From positions 186,001-250,000 of the forward strand of contig SCOE01000004.1 in NCBI GenBank assembly GCA_005503065.1: a stretch of DNA of 64,000 nucleotides. The letters are read 5' to 3'. The position numbers were made by a program, and so were the translations under genes. The notes under the pieces were generated by a model, which saw nothing but the letters and a program-made list of their open reading frames with translations, did no database searches and was not told the origin of the DNA. The stretch comes from Comamonadaceae bacterium ALPHA2B (lineage in GTDB: Bacteria; Pseudomonadota; Gammaproteobacteria; Burkholderiales; Burkholderiaceae_C). Of the stretch, positions 35,135-44,353 are shown in pieces. Every line of letters begins with the position of its first letter. The stretch's first letter is position 1.

Positions 35135-36142
35135 ATGGCACGCTCACGCTTCCTCCCCGACAACTTCACCCTGGCCCTGGTCACCACGGTGGCCGTCGCC
35201 ACGCTGCTGCCCGCCGGCGGCCGGGTCGCCCATTTCTTCGAGGGCCTGACCACGGTGGCCATCGGCCTGCTGTTCTTCCTGCACGGCGCCAAGCTCTCGC
35301 GCGAGGCGATCCTCGCGGGCATCACGCACTGGCGGCTGCACCTGCTGGTGTTCTGCGCGACCTTCGTGCTGTTCCCCCTGCTGGGCCTCGCCCTCAAGCC
35401 GGTGCTCGCCCCGCTCGTCACGCCGGCCCTGTACGTCGGCGTGCTGTACCTGTGCGTGCTGCCGGCGACGGTGCAGTCGGCCATCGCCTTCACCTCGCTG
35501 GCGCGCGGCAACATCCCGGCGGCCGTGTGCAGCGCCTCGGCCTCGACGCTGCTGGGCGTGTTCGTCACGCCGCTGCTGGTGAACCTGGTGGTGGTGCCGC
35601 ACCACATGGGCAGCGGCTCGCTCGACGCCATCGGCCGCATCCTGCTGCAGCTGATGGTGCCCTTCGTGGCCGGCCACCTGCTACGCCCGTGGATCGGCGG
35701 CTTCGTCAAGCGCCATGCGCCGGTGCTCAAGTTCGTCGACCAGGGCTCGATCCTGCTGGTCGTCTACACCGCCTTCAGCGCGGCCGTGATCGAGGGTCTG
35801 TGGAAGCAGGTGCCGCTGTCGGCGCTGGGCGGGCTGCTGGTGGTGAACGCGGTGCTGCTGACGCTGGCGCTGGTGCTCACCACGCTGGCCGCGCGCAAGC
35901 TGGGCTTCGACAAGGCCGACGAGATCACCATCGTCTTCTGCGGCTCCAAGAAGAGCCTGGCCAGCGGCGTGCCGATGGCCAAGGTGCTGTTCCCGGCCGC
36001 CTCGGTGGGGGCGATCGTGCTGCCGCTGATGCTCTTCCACCAGATGCAGCTGATGGTCTGCGCGGTGCTGGCGCAACGCTATGCGCGGCGTGCCCAGGAC
36101 CCGGCGCCGGCTGCCGGCGAGGCGGGTTACGCCAAGCCCTGA
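35135..36142 (+). CDS. SBF-like (bile acid:sodium symporter family) transporter
   Basis: The 335-residue protein has about ten membrane segments and the SLC10A7/YfeH type sequence: 'GLLFFLHGAKLSREAILAGITHWRLHL', 'LPATVQSAIAFTSLARGN', 'TIVFCGSKKSLASGVPMAKVLF'. The last is the conserved motif of this subgroup. It likely imports an organic anion with Na+, but ligands of the subgroup are hardly known. It is divergent from the LysR gene and convergent with the Na/Pi gene, with a copy of the dispersed palindrome between. Confidence 0.88.
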   Translation: MARSRFLPDNFTLALVTTVAVATLLPAGGRVAHFFEGLTTVAIGLLFFLHGAKLSREAILAGITHWRLHLLVFCATFVLFPLLGLALKPVLAPLVTPALYVGVLYLCVLPATVQSAIAFTSLARGNIPAAVCSASASTLLGVFVTPLLVNLVVVPHHMGSGSLDAIGRILLQLMVPFVAGHLLRPWIGGFVKRHAPVLKFVDQGSILLVVYTAFSAAVIEGLWKQVPLSALGGLLVVNAVLLTLALVLTTLAARKLGFDKADEITIVFCGSKKSLASGVPMAKVLFPAASVGAIVLPLMLFHQMQLMVCAVLAQRYARRAQDPAPAAGEAGYAKP

Positions 36143-36182
36143 ATTCGCCGGGCCGGCCTCGCCGGCTTCGGCCCGGCTTTCG

Positions 36183-36240
36183 AGTCGAAAAGGCCTGGAG
36201 CGCCCGTCCCGCGGGCGCCGGCAGCTATTAATTTGGTAGC
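36183..36240 (-). repeat. Dispersed palindrome repeat, copy F
   Basis: On the minus strand, core GCTACCAAATTAATAGC (36224-36240), then TGCCG and the stem GCGCCC-gcgggac-GGGCGC, then TCCAGGCCTTTTC. It lies between convergent genes. Confidence 0.8.
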
Positions 36241-36257
36241 AATGGGCCTGAATCGGC

Positions 36258-37925
36258 TCAGGGGTGATCGTCCAGCGGCATGAGCTGGGAAGCCCGCAGG
36301 CGACTCGGCGCCAGCGCCCCGGCCGAGTCGAGGATGGGGTAGGCGATCGAGCAGATGTGCGAGTTGATGCGCTTGAGGTCGCTGATCAGGTCGATGTGCA
36401 GCGAGCTGGTTTCCATGCTCGGCGCGGTGCGGTCCATCAGCCGTGCCAGGTGCGTCGTGGCGTAGGCGCGCTCCAGGTCGCGGAAGCGCGCCTTCTCCTC
36501 CAGCAGCTTCTGCGCATCGCGCACGTTGCCGTTGAGGAACACGCTCATGCCCAGCCGAAGGTTGGCCACCAGGCGCTCGTGCAGCTCCACGATCTCGGCC
36601 ATGCCGGCCTCGGAGAAGTTGCGCTGCGGGCGGATCTTCTTGTCCTCGATGTCGATGATCACCCGCTCGATGATGTCGCCCACCTGCTCCATGTTGATGG
36701 TGAAGCTGATGATGTCGGTCCAGCGCTTGCTCTCCTCCTCGCCCAGCGCTTCGCGCGAGATCTTGGTGAGGTAGTACTTGATGTCGGAGTAGAGCTGGTC
36801 GACCGTGTCGTCCATGCGGCGCAGCTCCTCGGCCAGCCGCAGGTCGTTGGTGCGGATCACCGTCAGCATGCCGATCAGCATGCTCTCCACCACGTCGGCC
36901 TGGTGCAGCGCCTCGCGTGCGGCGTTGGAGATGGCCAGCGACGGCGTCGACAACGCCGAGGGATCGAGGTGCTGCGGCCGGCTGCTCGACGGCGACTGCG
37001 GCGGTGCCGGCAGCAGCTTCATCGACAGCCGCGCCACCGGCGCCGTGAGGCCGATGAAGGCGACGCTCGCCACCACGTTGAAGGCCAGGTGGTACAGCAC
37101 CACCAGCTGGGTAGGACCCTCGACGTGGGGCCGCACGTACTGCAGCCACAGGCCGATGAACGGCGCCGCGATGGCCACGCCCAGCAGCTTGAAGACCAGG
37201 TTGCCGACCGTGACCTGCCGCACCGCGACCGAGGACTTGGCCGTGGTCAGCACCGCCAGCAGGCCGCTGCCGAGGTTGGCGCCCAGCACCAGCCCCAGCG
37301 CCACGTCCAGCGGCACCACGGCCGAACTCGCCATCGCCGCGACCAGCAGCACCACCGCCAGGCTCGAGTAGGCCACCACGGCCAGCACGGCGCCCACGGT
37401 GATCTCCAGCAGCACGTCGCTGGTGATGGAGGTGATGATGGCCCGCATGGCCGGCCCTTCGAACAGCGGCCCCGTGGCCTGCACCACCAGCTGCAGCGCC
37501 AGCAGCATCAGCCCCAGGCCGATGAGCACGCGGCCGAAACGACCCGCGGGGCTGGCCGGCCGCGTGATGGAGAACACCACGCCGGTGAAGATGAAGAGGG
37601 GCGACAGCCACGACAGGTCGGTCGAGAACAGGACCGACATGAGCGCGGTGCCGATGTCCGCGCCGCGCATCACCGCCAACGCCGCCGGCAGCGTGATGAG
37701 CCCCTGCCCCACGAAGGACGAGGTCATCAGCGAGGTGGCGGTGCTCGACTGCACCAGGGCCGTCACGCCGATGCCGGCCAGCGCGGCCGAGAAGCGGTTG
37801 GACAGGCTGTGCTGCAGGAACTTGCGCAGGTTGCCGCCGAACACGCGCAGGACCCCCGTGCGAACGAGATGGGTGCCCCACACGAGCAATGCGATGGCCG
37901 CCAGCAGGTTCAGCAGATGTTTCAT
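36258..37925 (-). CDS. Na/Pi cotransporter-family protein with PhoU-like tail
   Basis: The 555-residue protein has an N-terminal Na+/phosphate cotransporter domain with two inverted repeats: the 'QSSTATSLMTSSFVGQGLI' QSS-type motif at about residue 58 and 'LGLVLGANLGSGLLAVLTTAKS' near 220. The C-terminal third (from about 340) is a helical PhoU-like domain. This NptA/YjbB-type architecture exports or imports phosphate and is involved in phosphate homeostasis. It starts a minus-strand unit alone; the next gene on this strand is the phosphodiesterase at 38004, 78 bp upstream of it. Confidence 0.9.
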   Translation of the reverse strand: MKHLLNLLAAIALLVWGTHLVRTGVLRVFGGNLRKFLQHSLSNRFSAALAGIGVTALVQSSTATSLMTSSFVGQGLITLPAALAVMRGADIGTALMSVLFSTDLSWLSPLFIFTGVVFSITRPASPAGRFGRVLIGLGLMLLALQLVVQATGPLFEGPAMRAIITSITSDVLLEITVGAVLAVVAYSSLAVVLLVAAMASSAVVPLDVALGLVLGANLGSGLLAVLTTAKSSVAVRQVTVGNLVFKLLGVAIAAPFIGLWLQYVRPHVEGPTQLVVLYHLAFNVVASVAFIGLTAPVARLSMKLLPAPPQSPSSSRPQHLDPSALSTPSLAISNAAREALHQADVVESMLIGMLTVIRTNDLRLAEELRRMDDTVDQLYSDIKYYLTKISREALGEEESKRWTDIISFTINMEQVGDIIERVIIDIEDKKIRPQRNFSEAGMAEIVELHERLVANLRLGMSVFLNGNVRDAQKLLEEKARFRDLERAYATTHLARLMDRTAPSMETSSLHIDLISDLKRINSHICSIAYPILDSAGALAPSRLRASQLMPLDDHP

Positions 37926-38003
37926 GGACGGGGTGTCCGCTCCTTGTTCTTGTGGGCCGCCATCATGCGCCCGCGCGGTGCGAGCGTCTGTCGGCGCAGG
38001 GCG

Positions 38004-38867
38004 TCAATCGATCAAGGCGCCATTTTCATGGAAAGGATAGGGGCCCTCGAATTCACCCGACATGGCCAGGTGCGTGACCAGGCGTTGTTCCGAGGTCCAG
38101 GCGTGCAGGCGATAGCCCGGCGGCTCCAGCGTCCAGGCCGATGCGGCATCGGGTGCGAGGTCGAGGCGGACCTGGTGGCCCGGCGCCGGCGAGGTGCTGG
38201 CGATGGTGCCGCCGAAGCGCACGTCGATGGCGCGGTGCAGGTGGCCGCAGACGATGCGCTCCACGTTCGGGTGCTGGCGCACGATGGCCTCGAGCCGGTC
38301 CCGGCCCTGGAGCAGGCCGATGCGGTCCATGTGACCGATCAACGTCGAGAAGGGCGGGTGGTGCATGGCGATGACCACCGGCTCGCCGCGGCAGGCGGCC
38401 AGCGTGCCTTCCAGCCAGTCGAGCTGCGCGTCGTCCAGCTCGCCGTGGCTGGCGCCGGCGACGGCCGTGTCCAGCGCCACCAGGCGCAGCGCGCCCACCC
38501 GCACCGAATAGCGCACCGGCCCGTCGGTGCCCAGGTAGGTGTGATCGGGAAAGCTGCGGCGCATCTGCTCGCGCTCGTCGTGGTTGCCGGGCAGCAGGTA
38601 CAGCGGCATGGGCAGCGGCGCCAGCAGGCGCGCCAGGTGGGCGTACTCGGCCTCGCGGCCGAAGTCGGTCAGGTCGCCGGTGAGCACGATCGCGTCGGGC
38701 TGCTGCGGCAGGCGCAGCACCGAGGCCACGGCGCGTGCCAGGTAGGGCGCGGTGTCGATGCGCCCGTAGGCCAGCCGGCCGGGCTCGCGGATATGCAGGT
38801 CCGTGATCTGACCCAGCAGCGTGACCGTGGTCGCGACGGGCGCAGCCGATGCGTTCTGCGGGGTCAT
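38004..38867 (-). CDS. GpdQ-like metallophosphodiesterase
   Basis: The 287-residue protein from ATG 38867 is a class III cyclic-nucleotide phosphodiesterase/GpdQ-like metallophosphoesterase. Metal ligands are seen in 'QITDLHIREP', 'LTGDLTDFG', 'LLPGNHDER', 'AMHHPPF', 'CGHLH', and the C-terminal 'GPYPFHENG' matches the GpdQ end. GpdQ hydrolyses glycerophosphodiesters. Its ATG overlaps the stop of the ABC ATPase (ATGA), so it is the last gene of the importer operon and may process the imported compound. Confidence 0.85.
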   Translation of the reverse strand: MTPQNASAAPVATTVTLLGQITDLHIREPGRLAYGRIDTAPYLARAVASVLRLPQQPDAIVLTGDLTDFGREAEYAHLARLLAPLPMPLYLLPGNHDEREQMRRSFPDHTYLGTDGPVRYSVRVGALRLVALDTAVAGASHGELDDAQLDWLEGTLAACRGEPVVIAMHHPPFSTLIGHMDRIGLLQGRDRLEAIVRQHPNVERIVCGHLHRAIDVRFGGTIASTSPAPGHQVRLDLAPDAASAWTLEPPGYRLHAWTSEQRLVTHLAMSGEFEGPYPFHENGALID

Positions 38868-39925
38868 GCGCCCACCTCCTCGGTGCTCATCAGCCGCTCC
38901 GCACGGATGCGGATGCCGACCTCGTCGCCCGGCTGGTAGGGCGCGTCGCGGCCGACCTCGGCCATCAGCAGCGGCTGGTCGTCGGCGCGCAGCTGCAGTT
39001 GCACGCGCTCGCCGAGGAAGGTGCGGCGCTCCACGCGCGCCAGGCCCCATCCGTCCTGACGGGCACCGATCTCGATGTCTTCCGGGCGCACGAGCAGCGT
39101 CTCCTGGCCGTGCCAGGCCTCGGGGCAGGCGAGGGCCGCGCCGCCGATGCGCACCACCCGCTCGGCCTGCGCCTGCACATCGCGCGCCAGGCGGTTCACG
39201 CGGCCCAGGAACTCGGCCACGAAGGGGTGCGCCGGTGCGCGGTACAGGTCTTCGCCGCGGCCGACCTGCACGATGCGGCCGGCCCGCATGACGGCCAGGC
39301 GGTCGGCGATGGCCATCGCCTCCTGCTGGTCGTGGGTGACGTGGATGGCCGTGATGTGCAGGCGACGCAGCAGCTCGGCCAACTCGTCGCGCAGCGACTC
39401 CTTGAGCTTGGCATCGAGCGCGGCCAGCGGTTCATCGAGCAGCAGCACGCGCGGGCGCACGGCCACGGCGCGCGCCAGCGCCACCCGCTGGCGCTGGCCG
39501 CCCGAGAGCTCGGATGGGCGCTTGTTCTCCAGGCCCGTGAGGCGGGTCAGCTCGACCAGTTCGCCCACCGCGCGGCGCTCCTCGTCGCGCGACACGCCAC
39601 GGATGCGCAGCCCGTAGCCGATGTTGGCCGCGACCGTCATCTGCGGGAAGAGCGCGTAGCTCTGGAACACCATGCCGATGCCGCGCTGCTCGACCGGGCG
39701 GCGCGTCACGTCCTGGCCGCCGAAGACGATGCGGCTGCCCTCGTCCGGCGACTCCAGGCCCGCGATGATGCGCAGCAGGGTGGTCTTGCCGCAGCCCGAG
39801 GGGCCCAGCAGCGCGAGCACTTCGCCGGCCTCCACGTGCAGGTCGGTGGGCAGCAACCCGCGGGTGCCGTCGGCGTAGGTCTTCGCGCAATTGGCGATGT
39901 CGACGGGGATTCGTTCAAGTTCCAT
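38864..39925 (-). CDS. ABC transporter ATP-binding protein (CUT1/Fe/polyamine type)
   Basis: The 353-residue ATPase has Walker A GPSGCGKTT, the Q-loop, signature LSGGQRQRVALARA, Walker B VLLLDEPLAALD and the His switch HVTHDQQEA. A C-terminal TOBE-like domain follows (from about 260), as in PotA/FbpC/UgpC type ATPases. It energises the two permeases upstream. It overlaps the second permease by 11 bp and the phosphodiesterase by 4 bp, showing tight coupling. Confidence 0.95.
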   Translation of the reverse strand: MELERIPVDIANCAKTYADGTRGLLPTDLHVEAGEVLALLGPSGCGKTTLLRIIAGLESPDEGSRIVFGGQDVTRRPVEQRGIGMVFQSYALFPQMTVAANIGYGLRIRGVSRDEERRAVGELVELTRLTGLENKRPSELSGGQRQRVALARAVAVRPRVLLLDEPLAALDAKLKESLRDELAELLRRLHITAIHVTHDQQEAMAIADRLAVMRAGRIVQVGRGEDLYRAPAHPFVAEFLGRVNRLARDVQAQAERVVRIGGAALACPEAWHGQETLLVRPEDIEIGARQDGWGLARVERRTFLGERVQLQLRADDQPLLMAEVGRDAPYQPGDEVGIRIRAERLMSTEEVGA

Positions 39926-40724
39926 GGCGTTTCTGGATCAGGTTGGCCAGGTACTGCAGGATCCACAGCACCGGCAGGATGACGGCGAAGAAGACGAGGG
40001 TGTAGGCCGAGCCCACTTCCAGGCGCATCGACGCATAGCTGTCGGCCAGGCCGACGGGCAGGGTGCGCGTGAGCGGCGTGTGCAGCATCCAGGTCAGGTT
40101 GAACTCGCCCACCGACAGTGTGAACACCATCAGGCTGCCCGCGACGATGGCCGGAAAGACCGCCGGCACCAGCACGCCGAGGAAGCGCTGGCGGAAGCTT
40201 GCGCCCAGCGAGCGTGCCGCCTCCTCCAGAGCCACCAGGTCGTCGCGCTGGAAGGCCGAGGACACCGTGCGCACCATGAAGGGCAGCGTGAAGACGATGT
40301 GGCCGACCAGGATGAAGGCGAAGCTCTGGCGGAACGCGGTGACCTGGCCGTAGGCGAGGATCAGTGCCAGGGCGGTGGCAAGCCCGGGGACCGCGACGGG
40401 CAGCGTGAGCAGTTCCTCGAAGGTGTGCGCCCAGCGCGAGCGGCTGCGTGCCAGCGCATAGGCGCAGGGCACGCCGAGCACGATGGTGCCGACGACGCAG
40501 GTCAGGGCCAGCAGCAGCGATGCGCCGACCGTGTTGCCGTACACCTCCCACACCTCGCCGAGCCAGCGCAGCGTGAGGCCGCTCTTGAGCCCGCTGCTGT
40601 AGTTGTTGACCAGCCCGGCCATCACCGACAGGAGCATGGGCGCGATCATGAACACGCTCACCGCCACGGTGACGGCGAAGAGGAAGGGCGAACGTGTGGT
40701 GCTGTGCCTGTGTTGCATGGACAT
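39915..40724 (-). CDS. ABC transporter permease
   Basis: The 269-residue protein is a type I ABC permease with six membrane segments and the EAA loop ('EEAARSLGASFRQRFLGVLVPAVFPAIVAGSLMVFTLSVGEFNL'). It pairs with the permease at 40737 to form the membrane channel of the importer. 12 bp separate the two genes. Such paired permeases occur in iron, polyamine and phosphonate importers. Confidence 0.93.
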   Translation of the reverse strand: MSMQHRHSTTRSPFLFAVTVAVSVFMIAPMLLSVMAGLVNNYSSGLKSGLTLRWLGEVWEVYGNTVGASLLLALTCVVGTIVLGVPCAYALARSRSRWAHTFEELLTLPVAVPGLATALALILAYGQVTAFRQSFAFILVGHIVFTLPFMVRTVSSAFQRDDLVALEEAARSLGASFRQRFLGVLVPAVFPAIVAGSLMVFTLSVGEFNLTWMLHTPLTRTLPVGLADSYASMRLEVGSAYTLVFFAVILPVLWILQYLANLIQKRHGT

Positions 40725-40736
40725 CGTTCCTTTCGC

Positions 40737-41558
40737 TCAGCGCACCGCGGGGCTGCCGCCGGCGCGGCGCGCCAGGAAGAGCACCAGCCAGGTGACCAGG
40801 CCCAGCGCGATCGACAGCGAGGCCGCGAGCGCGAAGTTGGCGTAGTTGGTGAACTCGTTGTAGATGGTGATGGGGATCACCTCGAACTTGCTGGCCAGGG
40901 TGAAGGCCGTGCCGAAGGCGCCCATCGCGGTGGCGAAGAGGATGGCGCCGCAGGCCAGCGTGGTGGGCGCCAGCTCGGGCACCCACACGTCGCGCACCAC
41001 GCGCAGGCGCGAGGCGCCCAGCGAGCGCGCGGCCTCCTCGAGCTGCGGGTTCATCGCCTCGGCCGCCGCCGCGTAGGTGGCGATGGCGCGCGGCAGCGAG
41101 AAGTACAGGTAGGCGAGAAAGAGCCCGAGCAACCCGTAGGCGAAGGTGATGCGCTCGCCACCGAGGGCGCTGCTGAGGTCGGCCACCAGCCCCTGCCGGC
41201 CGCCCAGCAGGATCACGAAGAAGCCGATGATCACGCCCGGGAAGGACAGCGGCAGCGTGAGCAGCGACAGCAGCACGCGCTTGCCGACGAAGTCGCGGCG
41301 CGCGAGGTAGATGCCCACGGCCGAGCCGAGGGCGAGGGTTGCGACCGTCACCGCCGCCGACAGCAGCACGGTGTTGGCCATGCTCTGCAGGTAGCGGCCG
41401 TCGGTCAGCACGGCGAAGTACGTCGCCCAGCCCTTCTCGGCCGGAAGTGCCAGCAGGCGGGCGATGGGCAGCAGCCAGAAGGCGGCGAAGAAGGCCGCCG
41501 CCGGCAGCAGGCACGCCAGCAGCAGCCAGCGGGCGTTCCCGTTCGTGGAAGCCTTCAT
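40737..41558 (-). CDS. ABC transporter permease
   Basis: The 273-residue partner permease has six membrane segments and an EAA loop ('LEEAARSLGASRLRVVRDVWVPELAPTTLACGAILFATAMGAFG'). It lies between the binding protein gene (16 bp away) and the second permease. Heterodimeric channel of the importer. Confidence 0.93.
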   Translation of the reverse strand: MKASTNGNARWLLLACLLPAAAFFAAFWLLPIARLLALPAEKGWATYFAVLTDGRYLQSMANTVLLSAAVTVATLALGSAVGIYLARRDFVGKRVLLSLLTLPLSFPGVIIGFFVILLGGRQGLVADLSSALGGERITFAYGLLGLFLAYLYFSLPRAIATYAAAAEAMNPQLEEAARSLGASRLRVVRDVWVPELAPTTLACGAILFATAMGAFGTAFTLASKFEVIPITIYNEFTNYANFALAASLSIALGLVTWLVLFLARRAGGSPAVR

Positions 41559-41574
41559 GCCCGGGCGCCGGCGC

Positions 41575-42588
41575 TCAGCGCACGTCCTTCAGGTAGCGGT
41601 CGGAGAAGGCGCGCTGGGCCTGGGCCATGTGCGCGTAGTCCACGGCCTTGGCGCGCGCGTAGTCGCTGGCGGGCAGGAACTGGGCTTCCACGTCCTTGGG
41701 CATGGCGCCGGCGCGCACCGGGCGCAGGTAGGCCTTGGCCCAGATCGCCTGGCCTTCGTCGGAGAGCACGAAGTCCAGCACCTTCTTCGCATCGGCGGCG
41801 TGCGGCGCCTTGGCGACCAGGCTCATCACGTAGGGCACGACCACGGTGCCTTCGCTGGGGATGACGAAGGCGACGTTGGCCTTGTCCTTGTACTTGGCGC
41901 GGTAGGCGTTGAAGTCGTAGTCCAGCAGGATCGCGATCTCGCCCGACAGCACGCGCGCGTACGAGGTCTGCTTGGGCACGATGGGCTCGTTCTTCTGCAG
42001 CTGCTTGAAGTACTCGATCGCCGGCGTGAAGTTGTCCATGGTGCCGCCGCGCGATTCGTTGACGGCCACGGCGCCCACGTAGCCCACGAAGGCAGACGCC
42101 GGGTCCAGGTAGCCGATGAGGCCCTTGTAGTCGGGCTTCAGCAGGTCGGCCCAGCTCTTGGGAATGGGTTTGCCCTTGAGCGCATCGACGTTGACCATGA
42201 AGCCGAGCGTGCCCGAGTGGATGGTGAACCAGTTGCCGGCCGGATCCTTCAGGCCGGCGGGAATGTCGTTCCACGCGGCCGGCTTGTAGGGCTCGACCAC
42301 GCCGTCCTTCTGCGCCTGGATGGCGAAGGTCACGCCCAGGTAGGTGACGTCGGCGACCGGGCTGGCCTTCTCGGCCACCAGCTGGGCCAGGGCCTGGCCC
42401 GAGTTCTTGTTGTCGGCCGGCACGGTGACGCCCGTCTTGGCCTTGATGGCGCGCAGCTGCGTGCCCCAGTCGGCCCACTCGGTCGGGCAGTTGTAGCAGA
42501 TGGCGGTCTGCGCCATGGCGCCGCCGGCGACGAGGCCGGCCGCGAGCACGGCCGCGCGGGCGATGCGGTGGAAGGTGACGAAAGACAT
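41575..42588 (-). CDS. ABC transporter substrate-binding protein
   Basis: The 337-residue protein from ATG 42588 has a signal peptide (MSFVTFHRIARAAVLAAGLV, cut near AMAQ). The mature part, beginning TAICYNCPTEWADWG, is of the extracellular solute-binding family 1 type found in iron, thiamine, polyamine and 2-aminoethylphosphonate systems; 'VPADNKNSGQALAQLVAEK' and 'TLGFMVNVDALKGKPIPKSWADLL' are typical. The ligand cannot be decided from sequence. The association with a GpdQ-like phosphodiesterase hints at a phosphodiester or phosphonate ligand. It follows lacI by 59 bp. Confidence 0.9.
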   Translation of the reverse strand: MSFVTFHRIARAAVLAAGLVAGGAMAQTAICYNCPTEWADWGTQLRAIKAKTGVTVPADNKNSGQALAQLVAEKASPVADVTYLGVTFAIQAQKDGVVEPYKPAAWNDIPAGLKDPAGNWFTIHSGTLGFMVNVDALKGKPIPKSWADLLKPDYKGLIGYLDPASAFVGYVGAVAVNESRGGTMDNFTPAIEYFKQLQKNEPIVPKQTSYARVLSGEIAILLDYDFNAYRAKYKDKANVAFVIPSEGTVVVPYVMSLVAKAPHAADAKKVLDFVLSDEGQAIWAKAYLRPVRAGAMPKDVEAQFLPASDYARAKAVDYAHMAQAQRAFSDRYLKDVR

Positions 42589-42647
42589 GGAGAAGCTCCT
42601 GGGATGGATGGGTGGTTGTTGTGGGGAAAAGAGCAAAGAGGCGCCGC

Positions 42648-43652
42648 CTAGGCGAAGCCCGGCGCCTGCGCGCACGATTCGCCGACGCGGAACACGTGCG
42701 GCAGCAGTACGCTGTCCGCGGGTGCGAGGGGCTGGCCCTGCGCGAGCGCCGCAGTCAGCAGTTCGACACTGGTCTTGCCGATGTCGATGTTGGGTTGGGC
42801 GATGGTGCTCAGCGCGGGCATGAGGTCTTCGCCCAGCGCGATGCCGTCGAAGCCGACCACCGACAGCGCCTGCGGCACGCTCAGGCCGCCCAGGTGCGCG
42901 GCGCGGATGCTGCGGATGGCCAGCAGGTCGTTCGAGCACACCAGCGCCGTCGGCCGACGATGGTGGGAGAGGGCGTGCGCGATCACGTCACTCGCCGCCT
43001 CGACGAAAGGCACCTCGACGAGGGCCGGCGGCACCAGGCCGGCCTCGTCCATGCCGCGCAGGAAGCCCTGGTAGCGCTGCTGCGCACGGTCCGACGCGGC
43101 CAGCGTGCCGCTCACCATGGCGACATGCCGGTGCCCGAGCAGCGCCAGGCGCGCCACCACGTCGGCCACGGCGGCTTCGCCGTCGACGCCGACGCAGGGG
43201 TGCGCGGCATGGCGGTTGTAGGCCAGCACGTAGGGCGTGCCGGCCTGGGCCAGCCGCTGCAGCGTGGCCGAGGTGGAGGGGTTGGCCACCACCAGGATGA
43301 GGCCGTCGACGTTGCTGCCCTGGAGCAGGCCCACGGCGCGCTCTTCCTCGTCGATCCGGTAGCCCGAGGTGACCGGCATGATCGCGTAGCCCTGCGCCGC
43401 CGCGGCGGCGGCGATGCCCTGCAGGCACTCGGCGAAGGTGGGGTTCATCAGCGTGGGCAGCACCACGCCCAGCACGCGACTGCGCTGGGTGCGCAGCGTG
43501 CGGGCGCTGGCATTGGGCACGTAGCCCAGCTCGCGCGCGACGCGCTCCACCAGCTCGCGCGTGGCGGGCGTGACCTTGTCCGGCAGGTTGAAGGCGCGCG
43601 ACACGGTCGCGACGGAAACGCCGGCGCGTCGTGCGACTTTCTGGATGCTCAT
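42648..43652 (-). CDS. LacI-family transcriptional regulator
   Basis: The 334-residue protein has the LacI helix-turn-helix at residues 4-23 (QKVARRAGVSVATVSRAFNL) and the hinge 'NASARTLRTQRSRVLGVVLP', followed by a periplasmic-binding-protein-like effector domain. It heads the ABC importer operon. A perfect 16-bp palindrome lies 27 bp before its start (43680-43695), so it probably represses itself and the operon until a sugar-like or phosphodiester inducer binds. Confidence 0.94.
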   Translation of the reverse strand: MSIQKVARRAGVSVATVSRAFNLPDKVTPATRELVERVARELGYVPNASARTLRTQRSRVLGVVLPTLMNPTFAECLQGIAAAAAAQGYAIMPVTSGYRIDEEERAVGLLQGSNVDGLILVVANPSTSATLQRLAQAGTPYVLAYNRHAAHPCVGVDGEAAVADVVARLALLGHRHVAMVSGTLAASDRAQQRYQGFLRGMDEAGLVPPALVEVPFVEAASDVIAHALSHHRRPTALVCSNDLLAIRSIRAAHLGGLSVPQALSVVGFDGIALGEDLMPALSTIAQPNIDIGKTSVELLTAALAQGQPLAPADSVLLPHVFRVGESCAQAPGFA

Positions 43653-43679
43653 GGGCGGACCACTCGACTTGGCGTGTTC

Positions 43680-43695
43680 ATGTAATCGATTACAT
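43680..43695. promoter_or_regulatory. LacI-type operator upstream of lacI/ABC operon
   Basis: ATGTAATCGATTACAT is a perfect 16-bp palindrome with the central CG common to LacI-family operators. It is 27 bp from the lacI start and is the only such AT-rich dyad near the operon. Confidence 0.85.
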
Positions 43696-43745
43696 TAGGC
43701 GCCGCGAGTATGACGCCGTGATGACGTCCAACAAAAGTGGTGGAA

Positions 43746-43769
43746 ACCCGCCGTTTGCGCACGGCGGGT
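43746..43769 (-). terminator. Possible terminator after lspA
   Basis: On the minus strand ACCCGCCGT-gcgcaa-ACGGCGGGT forms a 9-bp stem, followed by TTTCCACCACTTTTG, a weak T-tract. It would end the ileS-lspA unit before the lacI operator. Confidence 0.5.
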
Positions 43770-43834
43770 GAGCGTGCACGGATGCGCACGCGTGGGCTTC
43801 GGCGCCCGCGCTCAGGCCTGGCCGGTGCTCAGGC

Positions 43835-44353
43835 TCAGGACTTGCCGCCGCTGCGCACGCGCCGCAGCTCGTCCAGGATCAGGCAGATGGCGCCCAGCGT
43901 GATGGCGCTGTCGGCCAGGTTGAAGGCCGGGAAGTGGCGGCCGGCCCAGTGGAAGTCGAGGAAGTCGACCACGTAGCCGTGCATCAGGCGGTCGACCACG
44001 TTGCCCACCGCGCCGCCCAGGATGCAGGCCATGGCGAAGCCGAAGAGCTTCTGGCCGCGATGCTTGTGCAGCATCCAGACGATGAAGACGCCGGCACCGA
44101 TCCCGATGACGGTGAAGAACCAGCGCTGCCAGCCCGAGGCACCGGCCAGGAACGAGAACGCCGCGCCCGTGTTGTGCCAGCGGCCGATGTTGAAGAAGCC
44201 GGTGACGACGGTGAAGTCGTACAGCCGGTAGGCGCCGAGGATCAGCGTCTTGGTCCACTGGTCGGCGATGAAGATCAGCACCGCCAGCGCCAGCCAGGGC
44301 CAGATCCCGGCCCGGGCGGTGCCGGTGGGCGAAGGCGCCACGGCGTGCGTCAT
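43835..44353 (-). CDS. lspA: Signal peptidase II (prolipoprotein peptidase)
   Basis: The 172-residue protein from ATG 44353 has four membrane helices and the two catalytic aspartates, in '[13 protein letters not shown]' and '[12 protein letters not shown]'. The consensus '[17 protein letters not shown]' is the family signature. It removes signal peptides from prolipoproteins in the inner membrane. Its start overlaps the ileS stop (ATGA), as in many proteobacteria. Confidence 0.97.
   Translation of the reverse strand: MTHAVAPSPTGTARAGIWPWLALAVLIFIADQWTKTLILGAYRLYDFTVVTGFFNIGRWHNTGAAFSFLAGASGWQRWFFTVIGIGAGVFIVWMLHKHRGQKLFGFAMACILGGAVGNVVDRLMHGYVVDFLDFHWAGRHFPAFNLADSAITLGAICLILDELRRVRSGGKS

Noticed and set aside
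36264-38939. 891-residue plus-strand frame opposite the Na/Pi and phosphodiesterase genes
   Set aside because: Spans two real minus-strand genes and their gap; no recognisable domain.
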